From JBJXHN01 sp046233135 (lineage in GTDB: Bacteria > Pseudomonadota > Alphaproteobacteria > Rhodospirillales > Rhodospirillaceae), in contig JBJXHN010000003.1 in NCBI GenBank assembly GCA_046233135.1, positions 496,001 to 560,000 of the forward strand: a DNA stretch of 64,000 bases. The letters run 5' to 3'. Positions 15,431 through 22,660 of this stretch are shown piece after piece. The number at the start of each line of letters is the position of its first letter. The stretch's first letter is position 1. The notes under the pieces are model-generated. The model worked only from the letters and a program-made list of their open reading frames with translations. It ran no database searches and was not told the DNA's origin. The translations under genes and the position numbers were made by a program.

Positions 15431-17185
15431 ATGAGTTTCAATATGGGTTCACTAGCCAGGTATTGGCTTGGCGGAGCCGCCGTGGCATTGGTGATGGGCG
15501 GAACCGCGCTCGCTGCCGGTGTCACGGACGAGGCAATTCTTAAGGACGCCGAGACACCGCAAGACGTGCTGACCTACGGCCTGGGCCTTCAGGGACAGCG
15601 CTTCAGCACCCTGGACACCATCACGCCAGAGACCATCAAGGACCTGGTGCCCGTGTGGTCCTTTTCCTTCGGAGGCGAAAAGCAGCGGGGCCAGGAAGCC
15701 CAGCCAGTGGTGCATGATGGGGTGATGTATGTCACCGCCTCCTATTCCCGCCTGTACGCCATCGACGTGAAGACCGGCGAGGAACTGTGGGAGTACAATG
15801 CCCGCCTGCCCGACGGCATCATGCCCTGCTGCGACGTGGTGAACCGCGGGGCGGTTCTGTGGGGCGACAAGGTCTATTTCGCCACCCTGGATGCCAAGCT
15901 GGTGGCCCTGGACGCCAAGACCGGCAAGGTGGTCTGGCGCAAGGAATTGGGCGACTACAAGGCCGGCTATTCGGCGACGGCCGCACCGCTGATCGTCAAC
16001 GGCAAGATCTACACCGGTGTGTCGGGTGGCGAATTCGGCGTCATCGGCAAGGTGGAAGCCCGCGACGCGGAAACCGGCGAGCTGATATGGTCCCGCCCGA
16101 CCATCGAAGGCCACATGGGCACCTTGAACGGCAAGGACTCCACCATGACCGGGACGAAGAACGCGTCCTGGGAAGGCGACATGTGGCAGTGGGGCGGCGG
16201 CGCCACCTGGCTGGGCGGCACCTATGACCCCGAAACCGACACCCTGTTCTTCGGCACCGGCAACCCGGCCCCGTGGAACAGCCACCTGCGCCCGGGCGAC
16301 AACCTTTACACATCCTCCACCTTGGCCCTCGATCCGGCGACCGGCGAGATCAAGTGGCACCTGCAAACCACGCCCCATGACGGCTGGGATTTCGACGGGG
16401 TGAACGAATTCATCAGCTTCGACCTGGAAAAGGACGGCAAGGTGATCAAGGCCGGCGGCAAGGCCGACCGCAACGGCTTCTTCTTCGTTGCCGACCGTAC
16501 CAACGGCGACCTGCTGGGCGCCTATCCCTTTGTCTCCAAGATCACCTGGGCGGACGGCTGGGATCTGGAAACCAAGCGCCCCCACTATGTGGATTCCAAC
16601 CGGCCCGGCACCCCGGAAGCGGCAGGCAAGGGTACGTCGGTCTTCTCCGCCCCGTCCTTCCTGGGCGGCAAGAACTGGATGCCGATGGCCTACAGCAAGG
16701 CCACCAAGCTATTCTACATTCCCTCCAACGAGTGGGGCATGGACATCTGGAACGAGCCGATCACCTACAAGAAGGGGGCGGCCTACCTGGGGGCCGGCTT
16801 CACCATCAAGCCGCTGTACGACGACCACATCGGCGTGCTGCGCGCTCTGGACCCGACCACCGGCGAGATCAAGTGGGAATACAAGAACAACGCCCCGCTG
16901 TGGGGCGGCGTCCTGACCACCGCCGGCAACCTTGTCTTCATGGGCACCCCGGAAGGCTTCCTGAAGGCCTTCAACGCCGAATCGGGCGAGGAAGTGTGGC
17001 GCTTCCAGACCGGATCGGGCGTGGTGTCCAGCCCGATCACCTGGGAACAGGACGGCGAGCAGTTTGTGGCCGTGGTTTCCGGCTGGGGCGGCGCCGTGCC
17101 CCTGTGGGGCGGCGAAGTGGCCAAGACCGTGCACTACCTCAACCAGGGCGGCTCGGTCTGGGTCTTCAAGCTGCATAAGAGCTGA
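15431..17185 (+). CDS. PQQ-dependent alcohol dehydrogenase, lanthanide-type active site (ExaF/PedH/XoxF-like)
   Basis: This 584-residue periplasmic quinoprotein oxidises primary alcohols to aldehydes. A signal peptide ends ALAA-G, then come eight tryptophan-docking blades (repeated TGEELWEYN or TGEIKWE). Cys133-Cys134 form the vicinal disulfide over PQQ. Metal ligands are Glu201 (SGGEFG), Asn278 (GTGNPAPWN) and Asp320 (HDGWDFDG). Asp322, two residues after the catalytic Asp320, is the hallmark of lanthanide-using enzymes; calcium enzymes have Ala or Ser there. ATG 15431 follows GGGAGG; an upstream ATG seven codons earlier was rejected. Ethanol versus methanol preference cannot be settled from sequence, though the ExaC and PedF-type neighbours favour ethanol. 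Confidence 0.93.
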   Translation: MSFNMGSLARYWLGGAAVALVMGGTALAAGVTDEAILKDAETPQDVLTYGLGLQGQRFSTLDTITPETIKDLVPVWSFSFGGEKQRGQEAQPVVHDGVMYVTASYSRLYAIDVKTGEELWEYNARLPDGIMPCCDVVNRGAVLWGDKVYFATLDAKLVALDAKTGKVVWRKELGDYKAGYSATAAPLIVNGKIYTGVSGGEFGVIGKVEARDAETGELIWSRPTIEGHMGTLNGKDSTMTGTKNASWEGDMWQWGGGATWLGGTYDPETDTLFFGTGNPAPWNSHLRPGDNLYTSSTLALDPATGEIKWHLQTTPHDGWDFDGVNEFISFDLEKDGKVIKAGGKADRNGFFFVADRTNGDLLGAYPFVSKITWADGWDLETKRPHYVDSNRPGTPEAAGKGTSVFSAPSFLGGKNWMPMAYSKATKLFYIPSNEWGMDIWNEPITYKKGAAYLGAGFTIKPLYDDHIGVLRALDPTTGEIKWEYKNNAPLWGGVLTTAGNLVFMGTPEGFLKAFNAESGEEVWRFQTGSGVVSSPITWEQDGEQFVAVVSGWGGAVPLWGGEVAKTVHYLNQGGSVWVFKLHKS

Positions 17186-17203
17186 TCTGACGTGCAGTGC
17201 CTA

Positions 17204-17240
17204 CGGCCGCCCTGAAAGCGGGGGGCGGCCGCTTTCCTTC
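17204..17240 (+). terminator. Rho-independent terminator after the alcohol dehydrogenase
   Basis: CGGCCGCCC (17204-17212) and GGGCGGCCG (17223-17231) are perfect 9-bp arms around a 10-base loop, followed by CTTTCCTTCC. It lies 18 bases after the stop codon. Confidence 0.75.
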
Positions 17241-17336
17241 CCCGACGGATGATCCCCAAGCCGTCGACCTTATGGCGGGGGTGCGTGATGCACCTCCGCC
17301 ATTTTTTTGTGTCCGGGCACCCCCGGGGGTATATGC

Positions 17337-17352
17337 TCCGAAAGTCGGACTT
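17337..17352 (+). promoter_or_regulatory. Palindromic box upstream of the response regulator gene
   Basis: TCCGA-AAG-TCGGA is a perfect 5-bp-arm palindrome at 17337-17349, about 110 bases before the response-regulator start. It shares AAAGTCG with the other candidate regulon boxes, so it may be an autoregulatory site. Confidence 0.35.
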
Positions 17353-17460
17353 GCTTGGTTTTTCCGACCGACGTTAAGCTTTTTGCGCAAGCCAACAACA
17401 AAACACGGACGCCCGACGCAACAAAATAACAAGGGCGCCGTTTCAGGGAGGAAGGGTCTC

Positions 17461-18189
17461 ATGACCTTTATTGGCGCTGTGACAGACCCGGCTGTAGCCA
17501 CGATCCTGGTCGCCGACGACCATCCGCTGTTCCGCGAAGCCATGTACCAGGTGGTACAGGAATCGTTTTCCGCCTTTCAGGTGGTGGAACTCTCCGACTA
17601 CGACACCACGTTCGAGCGGCTGCGCCTGGACGACACCGTCGAGCTGGTGCTTCTTGATCTCAACATGCCGGGCATGACCGGCTTTTCGGGGCTGGAGGAG
17701 TTACGCCGCACCGCCCCGGCGGTGCCGGTGGTCATCGTTTCGGCCACCGACGACCGGGGGGTGGCCACCCAGGCCGTGGCCATGGGAGCGGCGGGTTATC
17801 TGCCGAAATCCATGCCGCGGGCGGAAATGGCCAAGGCCCTTCTGCGCATCATGAACGGCGAAGTGGTGGTGCCTGACAGTCTGGCCGAACCGGGCACGGA
17901 TCCCTTCGGCCTCCCTGCTGCCACGGCCCCCTGCGCCCCCGCGCCCCAGCCCGACGAACTGACCGAGGACGACCAGCGGGTGCTCGGCGGGCTGATGGAG
18001 CTGACCGGCCAGCAGCGCAAGGTGCTGGAGATGCTGATCGAAGGAAAGTCGAACAAGATCATCGCCTTCGAACTCAGCATCGCGGAAAGCACCGTCAAGG
18101 CCCACGTGTCGGCGATCCTGCGCAAAATGCACGTGCATAGCCGCACCCAGGCTGTGGTCAAAGCCGGCCGCCTGCTGCCGTTGATATGA
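17461..18189 (+). CDS. NarL/FixJ-family response regulator (ExaE/ErbR/AgmR-like)
   Basis: This 242-residue two-component regulator has a receiver domain (about 13-130). Its acidic pocket Asp19-Asp20 lies in VADDHP, the phospho-acceptor Asp66 in VLLDLNMPG and a conserved Lys in YLPKS. A Pro/Ala linker leads to a LuxR-type helix-turn-helix (about 180-235; LTGQQRKVLEMLIEGKSNK). Regulators of this type activate PQQ alcohol-oxidation genes in pseudomonads. ATG 17461 follows GGAGGAAGGG; the frame is open upstream but has no ribosome site. No kinase is adjacent; the likely partner is the hybrid kinase at 23814, across a 5.5-kb module. Confidence 0.88.
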   Translation: MTFIGAVTDPAVATILVADDHPLFREAMYQVVQESFSAFQVVELSDYDTTFERLRLDDTVELVLLDLNMPGMTGFSGLEELRRTAPAVPVVIVSATDDRGVATQAVAMGAAGYLPKSMPRAEMAKALLRIMNGEVVVPDSLAEPGTDPFGLPAATAPCAPAPQPDELTEDDQRVLGGLMELTGQQRKVLEMLIEGKSNKIIAFELSIAESTVKAHVSAILRKMHVHSRTQAVVKAGRLLPLI

Positions 18190-18199
18190 CCCGATCCGT

Positions 18200-18268
18200 C
18201 GCGCCTGGCCAGGGGCGCGGCGGCCCGGGACATCAGAAGAATGATGGATCTGGCCTGTCGTCAGGCCA
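18200..18268. repeat. Two hairpins between the response regulator and the GntR gene
   Basis: CGCGCC (18200-18205) pairs with GGCGCG (18214-18219), and TGGCCTG-TCGT-CAGGCCA (18251-18268) is a perfect 7-bp stem with a tetraloop. They sit between convergent genes and could end transcription from both sides, though neither has a strong U-run. Confidence 0.45.
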
Positions 18269-18292
18269 GCGAGTCCGCGTTGTCTTCAAGCG

Positions 18293-18931
18293 CTATTTCG
18301 CCCCTGTGAATGTCTGAAGAAAACGCTCTCGGACATGATCGAAATGCAGCCACATGGCTGCATGCGCCGCGTCGGGGTCACCCCCGGCGACGGCGTCTAT
18401 GATTGCCAGGTGCTCGCGGGCCTGCTCGGTAAAGCTGACATATGTCCGGGTCAGTGTGCAGCGCCGCGCGACGGCCCGTTGCTCGGCAAGGATCCCGGGC
18501 AGAATGACGAGCTGCGCCATACGGGCGATTGCAATGTGAACCTGCTCATCGGCGCCCCAGAAGGCGTCGAACTCTGTCTCTGCGCCATCGGCAACCCGCT
18601 GCATCTCGTCACGGTGACGCGACAGTTCAGGCGTCATGGGGTAGCCGGCAGCACGCGCCGCAGCCGCACTCTCCAACTGTTGACGCAGCTTCACGATCTC
18701 GAACAGCTGCTCGGCGGTCACGGATCGGACGAGGATCACCCCGTTGTTGAGGCGGTCGATGGCGCCCTCATTCTCGAGCTGAGACAGGGCAATGCGCAGC
18801 GGTGTCCGGGAAATGCCCAGGTCTTCGGCCAGCCCCCGTTCCGAAAGGACCGATTCTGCCGCAATCCGGCCCTGGATGATGTCGTCCTTCAAGCGAAGGT
18901 AGGCGCTTTGCGACAATGTGACTCCGTTCAT
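18293..18931 (-). CDS. GntR-family transcriptional regulator (FCD domain) 1
   Basis: This 212-residue DNA-binding repressor has an N-terminal winged helix (about 8-70; LSERGLAEDLGISRTPLRIA) and an all-helical FCD ligand domain. Acid/His residues in ADEQVHIAIA and EHLAIIDAV are probable metal ligands. It is encoded with a second FCD regulator upstream, 37 bp apart and in the same direction, and divergent from the amino-acid transporter genes it probably controls. The effector is unknown. Confidence 0.88.
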   Translation of the reverse strand: MNGVTLSQSAYLRLKDDIIQGRIAAESVLSERGLAEDLGISRTPLRIALSQLENEGAIDRLNNGVILVRSVTAEQLFEIVKLRQQLESAAAARAAGYPMTPELSRHRDEMQRVADGAETEFDAFWGADEQVHIAIARMAQLVILPGILAEQRAVARRCTLTRTYVSFTEQAREHLAIIDAVAGGDPDAAHAAMWLHFDHVRERFLQTFTGAK

Positions 18932-18968
18932 ACCCCGTCCTCACCATCCTCTCGACAGAGAAAGCCCC

Positions 18969-19622
18969 TCATGTGGTTTCCGGCCGCTCTGTATTGAACG
19001 CTTCGAGCCGCCGGAAGATCGCGTCCCGCGCCCCTTCCAGATGAGCGCGCATGGCTTTTTCGGCCCGCGCACTATCCCGGCTCCGCAGGGCATCAATGAT
19101 ATCAAGATGCTCAGCACAGCCCTTCAGGAACCGGGCCGGCACCTGAGAATGGTCGAAAAGCACGGTGCGGCGGCGCATGTTCGCCACAACCCGTGCGATG
19201 GTCCGATTGCCCGCTGCGGTGGCGATCATCTGGTGAAATGCGTCATCCATTTGCCAGGCAGCGTCTTCCTCGTCCGGTCCTTCTCGCATCAGAGTCATGA
19301 TCTGCGCTTCCATGGCATCAAGATCATCCGTGGCAATGGCCACAGCCTCCCGCGCGCACCCGGGTTCCAGCACCAGGCGGATAAAAAAGACCTCTTCGAT
19401 TTCGGCCACGCCGGTCCGCCGCACCCGGGTGAAGCGCCCCTGTTCCTCGGCCAGCCCCTCGCTCAGAATGCGTTTCATCGCCTCCCGCACCGGCGTGCGC
19501 GACATTTGGAGCTGCGCGCCCAACGCCGCCTCCCGCAAGATCGCGCCCGGCTTCAAGGTGCCTTCAAGAATCATGCGCACGATCTGATGATGCGCCTTTG
19601 TCACCAACGTCGTTTCGGTCAT
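18969..19622 (-). CDS. GntR-family transcriptional regulator (FCD domain) 2
   Basis: This 217-residue paralogue-type regulator has a winged helix at about 10-70 (LREAALGAQLQMSRTPVREAM) and an FCD domain with DDAFHQMIATAAGN and CAEHLDIIDALRSRD. It is the promoter-proximal gene of the leftward pair. Two FCD repressors in one operon is unusual and suggests two effectors or a heterodimer. The likely operator is the GGTATACC palindrome 54 bases upstream. Confidence 0.88.
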   Translation of the reverse strand: MTETTLVTKAHHQIVRMILEGTLKPGAILREAALGAQLQMSRTPVREAMKRILSEGLAEEQGRFTRVRRTGVAEIEEVFFIRLVLEPGCAREAVAIATDDLDAMEAQIMTLMREGPDEEDAAWQMDDAFHQMIATAAGNRTIARVVANMRRRTVLFDHSQVPARFLKGCAEHLDIIDALRSRDSARAEKAMRAHLEGARDAIFRRLEAFNTERPETT

Positions 19623-20063
19623 GCGTCGGTCGATCCGGTATCTGAGGATTGCTTTTCGTCCATCTTTGTCATTTAGGTATACCAGCTGTACCCAAAAGGA
19701 AAAAGGGGGAGCACGCCGGACGGCTCAACATGCGCGCCCTGCTTCTTCCCCCATCCCCGTCGACATCAAGCGAATCGGCCATGGAAGGTCCGCCCGCAGG
19801 CCCGGATCCGGCCGGCAAAGCCCTTTGCCCCTTGCCCGCGGCTGCAATCGGAAGGCGCTGCAGCCCACCGGGATTCCCTTTTCGCTGAGAGCTGATGCGG
19901 AAAGGAGGTTGGATACGCCTGTTTTTCAGGCACATCGTTCAAAACAGATGCACTCTTTTTATCCAAAATAGTTGGTTAAGCTCCCCATTTTCAGTATACC
20001 ATTGGCATGTTGAAAAGGAGATCCTGGTCCTCCGGGACCAAAGGAAGAGAAAAAGGAAACCGA
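19623..20063. promoter_or_regulatory. Divergent promoter region of the GntR pair and the amino-acid ABC operon
   Basis: This 441-bp gene-free stretch is more AT-rich than its surroundings. GGTATACC (19676-19683) and AGTATACC (19993-20000) share GTATACCA, the kind of core recognised by FCD-type GntR proteins. The second site overlaps a plausible sigma-70 promoter for the transporter, TTGGTT (19972-19977), 17 bases, TATACC (19995-20000). Repressor binding there would block the polymerase. The middle part (about 19700-19960) shows no gene. Confidence 0.5.
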
Positions 20064-20879
20064 ATGCCCCTGCAAGACGCCTCCCCCTTGCTCAAGCTGC
20101 GCGGTCTCCGGAAAAGCTTCGGCTCCCTTGACGTTCTCAAGGGCGTTGACCTCGACGTCGCCCCGGGCGAGGTGGTGTCGATCATCGGTGCCAGCGGCTC
20201 TGGCAAAAGCACCTTTCTACGGTCGGTCAACGCGATCGAACCCGCCGACAGGGGCACGATGGACTTTGAGGGGCGCCATATCGACTTCGATCCCGACAGC
20301 CGCTTTTACCCAAGCCCCCGTCAACTCCAGGCTCTTCGCTCGCGCATCGGCATGGTGTTTCAGAGCTACAACCTGTGGCCCCACAAGACGGTGCTGCAGA
20401 ATGTGATCCATGCGCCGATACGCGTCCTCGGGCAATCGCGAGCGGAGGCGACCGAAACAGCCAACGCCCTGCTGGATCGCATCGGGCTTTACGACAAGCG
20501 CGATACCGCACCGCTCCGCCTGTCCGGCGGGCAGCAGCAACGCGTCGCGATCGCCAGGGCACTCGCCATGAAACCGCGACTGATGCTGTTCGATGAGGTC
20601 ACTTCGGCGCTCGATCCGGAGCTGGTGCAGGAGGTGCTGATGCTGATGGCTTCACTCGCGGCCGAGGGCATGACGATGCTGCTCGTGACACATGAAATGT
20701 CCTTCGCCCGCGACGTCTCCTCCCGCGTGCTCTTTTTCGATAATGGCGTAATCGGAGAACAGGGTCCGCCCGGCAAGGTCCTGCGGGATCCGGACAGTCC
20801 AAGACTGCGTCAGTTCCTGCACTCCATCCTGCACGACAACCTGTCCGGAGTCCTCGGCGGTAAAGGACTCGGTCAATGA
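20064..20879 (+). CDS. Polar amino-acid ABC transporter, ATP-binding protein
   Basis: This 271-residue ATPase of the HisP/GlnQ class has Walker A GASGSGKST, Q-loop MVFQSYNLWPH, signature LSGGQQQR, Walker B LMLFDEVTSALDP and H-loop LLVTHEMSFA. ATG 20064 has AAAGGA upstream; an in-frame start 19 codons earlier is less likely. The 3' end overlaps the permease by ATGA. Only one permease gene follows, so the membrane part is presumably a homodimer. Confidence 0.92.
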   Translation: MPLQDASPLLKLRGLRKSFGSLDVLKGVDLDVAPGEVVSIIGASGSGKSTFLRSVNAIEPADRGTMDFEGRHIDFDPDSRFYPSPRQLQALRSRIGMVFQSYNLWPHKTVLQNVIHAPIRVLGQSRAEATETANALLDRIGLYDKRDTAPLRLSGGQQQRVAIARALAMKPRLMLFDEVTSALDPELVQEVLMLMASLAAEGMTMLLVTHEMSFARDVSSRVLFFDNGVIGEQGPPGKVLRDPDSPRLRQFLHSILHDNLSGVLGGKGLGQ

Positions 20880-21532
20880 CATCACTCTGGAATGATATTC
20901 AAGTTTATGGCCCCGGTTTTCTTTCGGCGGCCTGGACCGTGCTTTGGCTGACCCTGCTCACCATCGTTGCCAGTTGGGCTTTCGGCCTGGCCGCCGCCCT
21001 TGGCCAACGCTCGGATTTGCGGGGTGTCCGCGCTGCGGCGGCCTTCTACGTCTGGTTCATTCGGGGCACGCCCGCATTGATCCAGATTTTCATCATCTAT
21101 TTCGGCATGCCTCAGCTCGGCGTGCGCCTGTCCCCTTACACCGCAGGGGTTCTCGCGCTGGCAATCAACTCGGGTGCCTATGTGACCGAGATCATCCGCT
21201 CCGGCCTGTCAGCGATCCCCAAAGGACAGATGGAATCCTCGCTCGCCCTCGGCTTCAGCCACCGGGAAACGATGCGGACGATCATCCTTCCTCAAGTCTT
21301 TCGCATCATCCTTCCGGCAATCACCAACGAAGCCCTTTCGACACTGAAGAACACATCGCTGCTCTCGACAATCACGGTTGTGGAGCTGACGCTCTACGCC
21401 CAGACGCTTATATCGGCGACCTTCCGGCCATTCGACTTCTATATCGCCGTCGCGATTATCTACCTGCTGCTGACAACCATTCTGACCCGGCTTGCCTCCT
21501 TCCTAGAACACCGCCAAACGCGGCTCTACTGA
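20876..21532 (+). CDS. Polar amino-acid ABC transporter, permease
   Basis: This 218-residue HisM/GlnP-type inner-membrane protein has about five membrane segments. It carries the family phrases VWFIRGTPALIQIFIIYFG and NSGAYVTEIIRSGLSAIPKG, and the coupling EAA-like loop MESSLALGFSHRETMR. It is translationally coupled to the ATPase. Confidence 0.92.
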   Translation: MTSLWNDIQVYGPGFLSAAWTVLWLTLLTIVASWAFGLAAALGQRSDLRGVRAAAAFYVWFIRGTPALIQIFIIYFGMPQLGVRLSPYTAGVLALAINSGAYVTEIIRSGLSAIPKGQMESSLALGFSHRETMRTIILPQVFRIILPAITNEALSTLKNTSLLSTITVVELTLYAQTLISATFRPFDFYIAVAIIYLLLTTILTRLASFLEHRQTRLY

Positions 21533-21625
21533 CCCTGTCCACCGCATGCCCTCCCCCGCCTTCGGACTCGGCCTTGGCATGGCAAGGCCCATCCGAGCAC
21601 TGACCAGACCTAGGAGTTCCTGAAG

Positions 21626-22426
21626 ATGAAGTTCAAGACAACCCTTGCGGCGCTGGCCGCTGCACTCTTGCTGCCTTTGGGCGCTGCCGCAGCGCAGGAT
21701 TCAGGTGCGCTCGAACTGATTGAGCCCGGCGTCCTGTCGGCCGCGACCGAGGGGACCTATCCGCCGTTCTCCATGCGCGCGCCCGACGGCAAGCTTGACG
21801 GCCTGGAAATCCGCGTCATGGGAGAGATCGCCAAGCGCCTCGGGCTGGAATACAGACCCGTGATCGTGAAGTGGGAATCTGTCCTGATCGGTCTCGAGGC
21901 AGACCAGTACGACATCGTCTCGGTCGCCATGGACATCACCGAAGAACGCCAGAAGAAGGTCATGTTCTCGGATGGCTGGCTGGAATCCGGCGGCCGTGTC
22001 GTGGTGCGGAAGGACAGTGACATCACAGATCCCGAACAGATCAAGGGGCGGGACGTCGGCGGGCTCGTCGCATCGAACTGGACCAAGATTGCCGAGCAGC
22101 TGGGCGGCGAGGTGAAAGCCTACAAAGCAGAATCCGACGCCATGCAGGATCTCGCCAACGGTCAGGTGGACGCAATCATCACCGATGCCGTGGCAGCCGC
22201 TTACGCAATCCAGAAATCAAGCCTGCCGCTGCGCCTGGTTGAGAAACCTGTCAGCTCTATCCAGAAGGGGTTCGCCATCAAGATGGGCAAGCCGAACCTC
22301 GCCAAGGCGGTGAACGCGGCTCTCGCGAGCATGATCGCCGACGGGACCTATGCGACCTTGACCACCGAATTGATCGGTGTGAACCCCGCGCCCGAGGACC
22401 CGATCCGGACCATCTTCGCGAACTAA
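21626..22426 (+). CDS. Polar amino-acid ABC transporter, substrate-binding protein
   Basis: This 266-residue periplasmic receptor has a signal peptide ending GAAAA-Q and a type-2 (SBP_bac_3) fold. Typical phrases are VLSAATEGTYPPFSMRAPDG and DGLEIRVMGEIAKRLG. AGGAG lies before ATG 21626. A rho-independent terminator follows. The linked hydrolase gene at 22661 suggests that the ligand is an amino-acid derivative or dipeptide broken down after uptake (inference). Confidence 0.92.
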   Translation: MKFKTTLAALAAALLLPLGAAAAQDSGALELIEPGVLSAATEGTYPPFSMRAPDGKLDGLEIRVMGEIAKRLGLEYRPVIVKWESVLIGLEADQYDIVSVAMDITEERQKKVMFSDGWLESGGRVVVRKDSDITDPEQIKGRDVGGLVASNWTKIAEQLGGEVKAYKAESDAMQDLANGQVDAIITDAVAAAYAIQKSSLPLRLVEKPVSSIQKGFAIKMGKPNLAKAVNAALASMIADGTYATLTTELIGVNPAPEDPIRTIFAN

Positions 22427-22441
22427 AGCCTGCCTCCCTGA

Positions 22442-22479
22442 CGCGGGATGAGGCTGGCCCCCACCCCGCGCCCTTTTTT
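22442..22479 (+). terminator. Rho-independent terminator after the substrate-binding protein
   Basis: CGCGGG (22442-22447) pairs with CCCGCG (22465-22470) across a 17-base loop, then CCC and six T. It separates the ABC operon from the hydrolase gene. Confidence 0.75.
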
Positions 22480-22480
22480 G

Positions 22481-22534
22481 CTAGATCAAACTGCCTTAAA
22501 TCAGCATCGATTTACGGCAGGCACTTTGATCTAG
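22481..22534. repeat. 54-bp near-perfect palindrome
   Basis: CTAGATCAAA (22481-22490) and TTTGATCTAG (22525-22534) are perfect 10-bp outer arms. Inside, CTGCC pairs with GGCAG and TAAATC with GATTTA around an AGCATC loop; one mismatch and a 4-base bulge are the only breaks. It resembles an intergenic palindromic (REP-like) element rather than a protein operator. Confidence 0.6.
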
Positions 22535-22604
22535 AATCCATATAGTTACAGCATTGAGTCACGCCGAAGGCGTGCGTCCCGCCGGGAGTCGAAGACGCGC
22601 TTGC

Positions 22605-22642
22605 GCACCGGAAAACCGGTGCCCACTTTTCCGCTCGATGCT
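22605..22642 (-). repeat. Intergenic palindromic element, copy 1 (second copy at 50252)
   Basis: Read on the minus strand it begins AGCATCGAGCGGAAAAGTGG and continues with ACCGGTTTTCCGG. The element at 50252-50301 matches it over about 36 bases with two differences. It resembles the AAAGTGG...CCGGTTTTCGG palindromes scattered between genes in many Alphaproteobacteria. It lies about 20 bases before the hydrolase start, so it forms much of that gene's leader. Confidence 0.6.
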
Positions 22643-22660
22643 TGAAGCCGAGGAACCGGT

